NCBI GenBank assembly: GCA_900555665.1
Contig: USLX01000010.1
Span: 1-29,322 of the forward strand
Direction of reading: 5' to 3'
Length of the DNA stretch: 29,322 nucleotides
Origin: an uncultured Eubacteriales bacterium
Lineage (GTDB): Bacteria; Bacillota; Clostridia; Oscillospirales; Oscillospiraceae
Shown here: piece by piece, positions 24,192 to 29,322 of the stretch
How the letters are laid out: every line of letters begins with the position of its first letter
Position numbering within the stretch: the stretch's first letter is position 1
The notes under the pieces: generated by a model
What the model saw: only the letters and a program-made list of their open reading frames with translations
Database searches by the model: none
Told to the model about the DNA's origin: nothing
Made by a program: the position numbers and the translations under genes

Positions 24192-24440
24192 ATGCGTGAG
24201 CTGCAAGGAAAGCGGGTCTATCGGCACTTCAAGGGGGACTATTATCTGGTGGAAGAACTGGCGCACGACGCCGAGACCGGCGAGCCGGTTGTGGTCTACC
24301 GGAAGCTTTACGGCGACGGCGGCCTCTGGGTTCGGCCGCTTGCGATGTTTCTGAGCGAGGTGGATCACGAAAAATATCCAGACTGCCCACAGAAGTACCG
24401 TTTTGAGCTCCAGGAGATCGAGAGCGTCGCGGGACATTGA
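24192..24440 (+). CDS. DUF1653-family protein
   Basis: An 82-residue small protein with the family layout: YRHFKGDYYLVEELAHDAETGEPVVVYRKLYGDGGLWVRPLAMF, then a FLSEVDHEKYPD segment. The function of DUF1653 is unknown. It looks like a compact beta fold without membrane segments. The ATG 24192 follows CGGAGGT that overlaps the xdhC stop region, so it belongs to the same operon. Confidence 0.85.
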   Translation: MRELQGKRVYRHFKGDYYLVEELAHDAETGEPVVVYRKLYGDGGLWVRPLAMFLSEVDHEKYPDCPQKYRFELQEIESVAGH

Positions 24441-24476
24441 GCAGCCGCGCCGGCGTTTTGATACCGCGTACCAAAA

Positions 24477-24520
24477 CAGGCCCTGGACGGAGTATTTCTC
24501 TCCGTCCGGGGCCTGTTCGG
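24477..24520 (+). terminator. Probable terminator of the xdhC operon
   Basis: A 17-position stem with one mismatch (24477-24493 with 24501-24517) and a 7-nt loop lies about 37 bases after the DUF1653 stop. The T-rich tail (TTCGGTAATTCT) is weak, but the stem is very stable. Confidence 0.65.
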
Positions 24521-24540
24521 TAATTCTATGCGTCAAAAGC

Positions 24541-24881
24541 TCACGCCCGCCAGATTCCGGAAGAGGCCTCCAGCAGCGCACATTCACGCACCAGCCCAAC
24601 CGCCTTTTTCAGGCCCTCATCCCGGTTCATCAGGCTGTCCTCGTGCGCAATGCTGATCGTGCCGGCATAACCGGTTTTCCGCAGCTCTGAAAACAGCGCC
24701 CGCCAGAAAGCTTCCCCATTCCCGTAACCGACGGTGCGGAAGATCCAGCTCCGATGACGGTCTTTGCGCCAAGCGCCTGAAGGATCAAACCGGCAGCTGT
24801 ACCAAGAATGCCAAGTCCCGGGATCCAAACATGTGCGCCAGGGGCGATTGCCGCCCGCATCGCTGGGCCGCAGAGGGGCAA
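24541..24881 (-). pseudogene. Chimeric remnant: dehydrogenase NAD-binding segment joined to sugar isomerase/epimerase C-terminus
   Basis: On the minus strand, 24881 to about 24750 reads like the Rossmann entry of a zinc alcohol/polyol dehydrogenase: AAIAPGAHVWIPGLGILGTAAG (with GxGxxG), then LILQALGAKTVIGA. Just after this, in a different frame, about 24745 to 24541 reads like the last 65 residues of a sugar phosphate isomerase/epimerase: RTVGYGNGEAFWRALFSEL, then GYAGTISIAHEDSLM and a stop. Neither half is complete, no start or ribosome binding site exists, and the frames disagree. It looks like a deletion that fused two genes of a lost sugar or polyol pathway. Family names rest on motif memory; the isomerase end is the firmer call. 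Confidence 0.6.
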
Positions 24882-25020
24882 GCAGGATTTGTTGAACTAT
24901 GAAATCGTGATCCGGGGAAGCACGGGAAGCTTCCTTGGAGATCTTGGCTGATCTGTTTTGCAGCGCTTGAGAAGGCCCCGGAAACGAGGATGATAAGTTG
25001 ACATAATCATCTGGAGTATC
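24882..25020. other. Intergenic stretch with possible further coding debris
   Basis: No intact gene is present. On the plus strand about 24878-24952 reads DLLNYEIVIRGSTGSFLGD before a stop. This faintly resembles a dehydrogenase C-terminal strand but is too short to assign. A lone TTGACA at 24998 has no matching -10 box. Confidence 0.3.
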
Positions 25021-25060
25021 AAACACAGCGCACCGCCCATTCGGCGGTGCGCTGTGTTTT
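25021..25060. terminator. Bidirectional terminator at the 3' end of the minus-strand operon
   Basis: A perfect 17-bp stem (25021-25037 with 25043-25059) with a 5-nt loop and T/A runs on both sides (AAACACAG ... CTGTGTTTT). It lies about 37 bases beyond the RNA methyltransferase stop on the minus strand and also separates the pseudogene debris from that operon. Confidence 0.85.
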
Positions 25061-25096
25061 GTAAAAGTCGATATTATTGCAAACGTGGGCGGTTTT

Positions 25097-25909
25097 TTAT
25101 TCAGGTAAAATCCCGAGCTGGTAGAAGGCGACGGCACTGGCGGCGGCAACATTGAGGGAGTCGACGCCGTGGCTCATTGGGATGTAAACGGTATCATCGC
25201 AGGCGGTGATGGTAGCCGGAGCGAGACCGTCGCCCTCGGTTCCAAGCACGATGGCGAGCCGCTCCCGCGCAGCAAGTTCCGGATCCCGCAGGGAACGGGA
25301 GCCTGGACAAAGTGCCATGGCAAGTGTGGAAAAACCACGTTCTTTCAGAAAATCAAGCCAGTTTTCAACTGCATATGTCCACGGAATTTGAAATACGGTT
25401 CCCATCGACACACGGATGGCGCGACGGTAGAGCGGATCTGTGCAACCCGGGGTCAAAAGTATTGCATCCATCCCTAAAGCGGCCGCAGAACGAAAGATTG
25501 CTCCTAAATTTGTTGGATTCATGACATTTTCCAAAACGACAAGCCGCCGGGCCTTTTCACACAGTACAGCGGGCTCCGGGAGTGCTTTGCGGCGCATCGC
25601 ACAGAGCATTCCGCGGGTGAGGGGATAGCCGATCAGGTTTTGCAAGACGGAGAGCTCTGCTGTGTAGATCGGGACATCGGGATAACGATTCCAGAACATT
25701 TCGTTATGGTTTTCAAGTAATTTTTCGTCGATCAAGAATGAAATCGGAACATATCCGGAGTTTAATGCGCGGCCGATGACCATGGGGGTTTCGGCGATGA
25801 ATTTTCCCTGCTCTGGGGCCTCGCGGCAGACGAGCTGATTTTCCGTCGTTCGTGCATAGATATTCAGTTCTGGTGCGGCAAAATCGGTGATGCGGAGGAT
25901 GCGGCTCAT
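25097..25909 (-). CDS. TrmH/SpoU-family RNA 2'-O-ribose methyltransferase
   Basis: This 270-residue protein has an N-terminal substrate-binding region (about 1-105) and a C-terminal SPOUT knot. The three SpoU motifs are present: NPTNLGAIFRSAAALGMDAI with RVSMGT, then IVLGTEGDGL, and finally LNVAAASAVAFYQLG. Members transfer methyl from S-adenosylmethionine to a ribose 2'-hydroxyl in rRNA or tRNA; the target nucleotide here is unknown. The start is ATG at 25907-25909, chosen because conserved sequence begins there and it overlaps the upstream stop (ATGA). It is the last gene of the pepF operon. Confidence 0.9.
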   Translation of the reverse strand: MSRILRITDFAAPELNIYARTTENQLVCREAPEQGKFIAETPMVIGRALNSGYVPISFLIDEKLLENHNEMFWNRYPDVPIYTAELSVLQNLIGYPLTRGMLCAMRRKALPEPAVLCEKARRLVVLENVMNPTNLGAIFRSAAALGMDAILLTPGCTDPLYRRAIRVSMGTVFQIPWTYAVENWLDFLKERGFSTLAMALCPGSRSLRDPELAARERLAIVLGTEGDGLAPATITACDDTVYIPMSHGVDSLNVAAASAVAFYQLGILPE

Positions 25910-26196
25910 GGCTGAGCCTCCGGCGTGATATGCGCCTTCAGCCATGCGTGCATCTCCGCGCGGCCCTCCTCTGACATCGGAAAGGTGCGCTCGTCTTCCA
26001 TTTCGCTCTTTTCGTAGCACAGCGGCCCGTGCCAGACCTCAACACGGATGGAGCTCTCTGGGAGATTGACCTCCTTCGGAGTTAACATAATTACATTTGG
26101 CGTGGCCTTGAAGCGCATCGCATCATAGCTGCCGGTGAAGATATTTCCGTTTTCAAAGCTGTGCAGCACGGGCAGAAACAGATCCTCTCGCGTCAC
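25906..26196 (-). CDS. Small hypothetical protein between pepF and the RNA methyltransferase
   Basis: This unrecognised 96-residue soluble protein starts with GTG (26194-26196) that overlaps the pepF stop (GTGA). It ends overlapping the methyltransferase start (ATGA). It contains SFENGNIFTGSYDAMRFKATP, a beta-like middle with IRVEVWHGPLCYEKSEME, and an acidic helical end. The tight overlaps on both sides suggest balanced co-expression. No catalytic motif or membrane segment is visible. Confidence 0.75.
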   Translation of the reverse strand: MTREDLFLPVLHSFENGNIFTGSYDAMRFKATPNVIMLTPKEVNLPESSIRVEVWHGPLCYEKSEMEDERTFPMSEEGRAEMHAWLKAHITPEAQP

Positions 26197-27986
26197 GGGA
26201 GCAGGGCCTCCATTTCGTCTAGAAGTTCCCCAAAGAGGGACAGCGCGGACTCGACCGGCTGCGGCGTGGTCATGTCGACGCCGGCCCCGCGCAGGAGCTC
26301 AATCGGCGTTTTGCTGCAGCCACCGGAGAGGAAGCCGAGATAGTTTGCAACAGCGGGAGCACCCTCGGCCAGGATTTTTTTGGAGAGCGCGATGGCTGCA
26401 GAATAGCCGGTTGCGTACTGGAAAACGTAATAATTGTAGTAGAAATGCGGAATTCTGGCCCATTCCAGTGCGATTTCTTTGTCGAGCACAATGTCCGGGC
26501 CGTAGTAGGCTTCGTTCAGCTTGCGGTATTCGTCGCAGAGCAGTTCGGCGGTCAGCGTCTGCCCCTGCTGGCTGAGTTCCGCGATGCGAAGCTCAAATTC
26601 TGCGAACATGGTTTGACGATAGAGCGTGGTGCGGAACTGCTCGAGGAAGTAGTTGATGAGATAGGCACGCTGGCGCTTGTCGGTTGTCTTTTGGAGCAGA
26701 TGCTGCATCAGAAGGGCCTCGTTGCAGGTCGAAGCAACCTCGGCAACGAAGATGACATAATCCTGGTAGACGACCGGCTGGGTGCGGTTGGAAAGATAGG
26801 AATGCAGGGCATGCCCCATCTCGTGGGCCAGAGTAAACTGGCTGTCGAGCGAGCCGGAATAATTCAACAGGACATAGGGATGCACATGGGCGCCAGCGGA
26901 ATAGGCACCGGAGCGTTTGCCGACGTTTTCATAGACATCGATCCAGCGGTTCTCAAAGCCCTCGCGCAGGATCTTGCCATAGTCCTCGCCCAGGCAGGAG
27001 AGGGCTTCGCAGACAGTCTTTTTCGCCTCTTCGTAGGGAATCTGGACGTCCACGTCCGGCAGGAGCGGCGTATAGATGTCATAAAAATGCAGCTCATCCA
27101 GACCCATCAGGCGCTTGCGCAGGCGCATATAGCGGTACATTTTGTCGAAATTGCGGTGAACTGTGTCGATCAGGTTGGAATAAACGCTGACAGGCACCTC
27201 TGTGGCGTCCAGCGAGGCAGCCTGCGCGGAGGGATAGTTCCGGGCCTTGGCGAAGAACTCCAGCTGCTTGACCTGGGCGCAGAGCATGCCGGAGAGGCTG
27301 TTTTGATAGTTGCCATAGACGCCGTAGAAGCTCTCAAAGGCGTTTTTGCGGAGGACGCGATCGGCCGACTGCATGCAGGGGATATAGGTGCCCTGCGTGA
27401 TCTGGTGCGGCTTGCCCTCGGCATCCAGCGCGTCCGGGAAGGTCATGTCGGCATTGGAGAAGAGGGAGAATATGCGGTGCGGCGCGCCGGCCATCTCTCC
27501 GGCGGCGGCGAGGAGCTTTTCTTCCTTTTCGGAGAGAATATGCTCCCGTTTACGGCGGATTACGCCAAAATGGCGGCGATATAGTTCGAGTTCCGGCACG
27601 TCCTGATAGAACTGCTCCATGGTCTCATCGGGGATGGAGAGCAGCTCGGGCACCTCGAAGCTCGTCTGTTCACCAAGCTCGACACCAGCCTTTGCGATCT
27701 GGCCGAGGAGGGCCTGGTTTTCCGCGACGCGGGTATCCTCATCGCTTTTGCGGTAGGCATAGTTGCCGAGGGAATCGTAGAGCTCGGCAACCTGATCGTT
27801 CAGGCGCATGTAGGCAAGCAAATTGCTTGCAGAAGTGTGGATTTTACCGGAAAATGCGGCAAGCTCCTGGCCAAGCTGCTGCAATTTCTTCAGATCCTCC
27901 TGCCAGAGGGCGGGGGAGGCATAGAGATCTTCAATGGCCCATTTGTCTTTTTGGGCGATTTCGCTTCGTTCCGGAATTTTTTTCAT
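26193..27986 (-). CDS. pepF: Oligoendopeptidase F (M3B zinc peptidase)
   Basis: This 597-residue cytoplasmic peptidase begins MKKIPERSEI at ATG 27984-27986, behind AAAGGGG. The N-terminal helical domain carries KWAIEDLYAS, typical of PepF. The zinc site is HEMGH (His388, Glu389, His392) with third ligand Glu416 in VAEVAST, followed by CNEALL. PepF cuts peptides of about 7-17 residues in the cytoplasm. It is the first gene of a three-gene minus-strand operon. Its length and motifs are standard, unlike the more divergent M3 enzyme at 3253-4956. Both probably process peptides delivered by the importer in this window or others. Confidence 0.95.
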   Translation of the reverse strand: MKKIPERSEIAQKDKWAIEDLYASPALWQEDLKKLQQLGQELAAFSGKIHTSASNLLAYMRLNDQVAELYDSLGNYAYRKSDEDTRVAENQALLGQIAKAGVELGEQTSFEVPELLSIPDETMEQFYQDVPELELYRRHFGVIRRKREHILSEKEEKLLAAAGEMAGAPHRIFSLFSNADMTFPDALDAEGKPHQITQGTYIPCMQSADRVLRKNAFESFYGVYGNYQNSLSGMLCAQVKQLEFFAKARNYPSAQAASLDATEVPVSVYSNLIDTVHRNFDKMYRYMRLRKRLMGLDELHFYDIYTPLLPDVDVQIPYEEAKKTVCEALSCLGEDYGKILREGFENRWIDVYENVGKRSGAYSAGAHVHPYVLLNYSGSLDSQFTLAHEMGHALHSYLSNRTQPVVYQDYVIFVAEVASTCNEALLMQHLLQKTTDKRQRAYLINYFLEQFRTTLYRQTMFAEFELRIAELSQQGQTLTAELLCDEYRKLNEAYYGPDIVLDKEIALEWARIPHFYYNYYVFQYATGYSAAIALSKKILAEGAPAVANYLGFLSGGCSKTPIELLRGAGVDMTTPQPVESALSLFGELLDEMEALLP

Positions 27987-28009
27987 GATTTCGTCCCCTT
28001 TCTGCGGAT

Positions 28010-28038
28010 ATGATAGCATAAAAACAACAACTTCTCAA
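28010..28038 (-). promoter_or_regulatory. Sigma-A promoter of the pepF operon
   Basis: On the minus strand, -35 TTGAGA (28033-28038), a 17-bp spacer and -10 TATCAT (28010-28015), preceded by TGC as in an extended -10. It is divergent from the transporter promoter; the two -35 boxes are only 15 bases apart, so one bound protein could affect both. Confidence 0.75.
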
Positions 28039-28053
28039 GGGGGAAAGGCGGAA

Positions 28054-28082
28054 TTGACAAGGAGGTTCAAATATGATAAAAT
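28054..28082 (+). promoter_or_regulatory. Sigma-A promoter of the DMT transporter
   Basis: Consensus -35 TTGACA (28054-28059), exactly 17 bp, then -10 TAAAAT (28077-28082). Transcription should begin near 28090. This excludes the in-frame ATG at 28083 as a start and leaves a leader of about 230 nt. Confidence 0.8.
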
Positions 28083-28127
28083 ATGCGCGAAATTTTGAAT
28101 TTTATTCATAACACTCCCACCGGATTT

Positions 28128-28300
28128 TGCCGTTGGGCAGGGTCGGCAGCGGCTGCAGCTGCGGCGGGAGCTGCGGCGAAGATGCGGGTGGACGCTGCGG
28201 CAGAATGCGCGGCAAAGCGCACGGCAAAGTATGCCGTGGGGCGCGGCAGCGCGCGCGGCGGAGGCTTGCGGGTGGCAGCGGCAGGGGTGCGGCAGAAGAA
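28128..28300 (+). other. GC-rich low-complexity leader of the DMT gene
   Basis: This 170-base stretch is built of loosely repeated GCGGC, CTGCGGC and GCGGCA units, richer in GC than its neighbours. In the frame of the transporter it would encode an alanine/glycine/arginine-rich peptide, but no suitable start exists. It is therefore better read as an untranslated leader able to form strong structure. Confidence 0.5.
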
Positions 28301-28316
28301 CAAGGAGTCATTTGCG

Positions 28317-29222
28317 ATGAAAAAAAGAGAGACAGCGGGCTGTTTGATGCTGTTTGTGACGGCCATGATCTGGGGCTCTGCCTTTTTGGCGCAGCAAAGC
28401 GGCATGGAGCACATCGGGCCATTTACGATGCAGACCGTGCGATATTTGCTGGCGGGGCTGGTGCTGCTTCCGTTTATTGCCATTTTCGACAAGACGGGGA
28501 AGATCACGAAAAAACCGGTGACACGGGAGGAACGGCGGCTGCAGTATGGCAGCGGCGCGATTTGCGGGGTGCTGCTGTGCGTGGCAAGTATTTTGCAGCA
28601 ATATGGGCTGATCTATACGTCGGTGGGAAAGTCCGGGTTTATCACGGCGCTTTATATTGTGCTGGTGCCGCTGATCGGGTTGCTCTTTGGGCGCAAGACG
28701 GACGTATTTACCTGGATCTACGCGCTGATTGCGGTGGCGGGGCTTTACATTCTGAGTATGAGCGGCGCGGTGACAGTGAACAAGGGGGATCTGCTGACGC
28801 TTTGCTGCGCGGTGGGCTTTGCGCTGCATATTTTGAAGATCGACTCGGTGACGGGCCGGGTGGACGGTGTGCGGCTGGCGTGCACGCAGTTTTTCGTGTG
28901 CGCGGCGCTGTCAGCGGTCGGGATGGTGCTGCTCGAGCGGCCGGTTTGGAGCGATATTCTGGCCGGGTGGTTCCCGATTGTCTATGCGGGCGTGCTGTCC
29001 GGCGGCGTGGCCTATACGATGCAGATTTTGGGGCAACAGAGCGTGCCGCCGACGCTGGCGTCGATGATTATGAGTCTGGAGTCGGTGTTTGCGGCCCTGT
29101 TTGGATGGATCATCGGGGGGCAGACCCTCTCGGGGCGGGAGCTGGCAGGGTGTGCCATGATGTTTGCGGCGATTGTGCTCTCGCAGCTGCCGCGGCCGCA
29201 GCGGAAGAAGGCAGAAAACTGA
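28317..29222 (+). CDS. DMT-family (EamA) metabolite transporter
   Basis: This 301-residue membrane protein has ten predicted helices made of two EamA repeats. The first begins GCLMLFVTAMIWGSAFLAQQ, with YTSVGKSGFITALYIVLVPL; the second has GDLLTLCCAVGFALHILKID and SLESVFAALFGWIIGG. Family members export amino acids, nucleosides or other metabolites; the cargo is unknown. The start ATG 28317 follows AAGGAG with 9 bases spacing. The same frame is open upstream to 28083, but that part is low-complexity and begins before the predicted transcription start. Confidence 0.9.
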   Translation: MKKRETAGCLMLFVTAMIWGSAFLAQQSGMEHIGPFTMQTVRYLLAGLVLLPFIAIFDKTGKITKKPVTREERRLQYGSGAICGVLLCVASILQQYGLIYTSVGKSGFITALYIVLVPLIGLLFGRKTDVFTWIYALIAVAGLYILSMSGAVTVNKGDLLTLCCAVGFALHILKIDSVTGRVDGVRLACTQFFVCAALSAVGMVLLERPVWSDILAGWFPIVYAGVLSGGVAYTMQILGQQSVPPTLASMIMSLESVFAALFGWIIGGQTLSGRELAGCAMMFAAIVLSQLPRPQRKKAEN

Positions 29223-29322
29223 ACATGGGTCTGATTCCGGAGAAAGTTCAGAAAGAGGACGAAGCGGGAGATTGTCAAAAAACGATAAAATGCAGTTCTG
29301 CAACAGAGCAGCGGGGATAGAG
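29223..29322. other. Window end, no supported gene
   Basis: The last 100 bases contain no gene, clear terminator or convincing promoter. A TTGTCA at 29273 and an AT-rich GATAAAAT at 29284 are not at promoter spacing. Confidence 0.4.

Noticed and set aside
24998..25019. Promoter starting at TTGACA 24998
   Set aside because: No -10 box lies at 16-18 bp spacing, and the sequence runs directly into a terminator stem.
28083..28316. N-terminal extension of the DMT transporter from ATG 28083
   Set aside because: This ATG lies directly after the -10 box, before the expected transcription start. The extension is alanine-rich low complexity, while ATG 28317 has a good ribosome binding site and a family-like start.

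Overview
The window is about 29.3 kb of fairly GC-rich (roughly 60% by eye) bacterial chromosome. Strong AGGAGG-type ribosome binding sites, sigma-A promoters (TTGACA / TATAAT type), hairpin-plus-U intrinsic terminators and gene families typical of gut Clostridia point to an anaerobic Gram-positive of the Oscillospiraceae type. Genus cannot be assigned from the sequence alone. No rRNA, tRNA, CRISPR array, intact insertion sequence or prophage is visible.

Layout. 1-416: two terminators and a 73-codon remnant of a tyrosine recombinase, preceded by a 62-bp hairpin repeat that recurs at 3059-3119. 421-2955: a PLP enzyme gene of the D-cysteine desulfhydrase/ACC deaminase family, frameshifted at a C5 run, then an NhaC-type antiporter and a strong terminator. 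3164-5489: an M3 metallopeptidase overlapping a four-helix membrane protein. 5562-13302: a complete peptide-type ABC importer (lipoprotein binding protein, two permeases, two ATPases) plus a tiny one-helix membrane protein. 13634-17350: a heterodimeric ABC exporter with one degenerate ATP site. 17466-19974: a YeiH/UPF0324 transporter and a MATE efflux pump. 20035-22539: a TetR-type regulator and oleate hydratase. 22540-24440: a structured noncoding stretch, then a 78-aa protein, XdhC and a DUF1653 protein. 24541-24881: a chimeric pseudogene on the minus strand. 25097-27986 (minus): an overlapping operon of oligoendopeptidase F, a 96-aa unknown and a TrmH-type RNA methyltransferase. 28317-29222: a DMT-family transporter, divergently transcribed.

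How the genes fit together. The main theme is peptide and amino-acid use: a peptide importer is flanked by two M3 oligopeptidases, with a PLP amino-acid-degrading enzyme (now broken) and an ion antiporter upstream. A second theme is export and stress: the ABC exporter, MATE and DMT transporters, and oleate hydratase, which in characterised bacteria hydrates unsaturated fatty acids.

The most unusual feature is the peptide importer. Both its binding protein (775 aa) and its OppC-type permease (513 aa) carry large extra segments predicted to lie on the outer face of the membrane. It also has a leader RNA with mutually exclusive hairpins and a small membrane protein as last gene. These points are read from the translations; no database search was possible.
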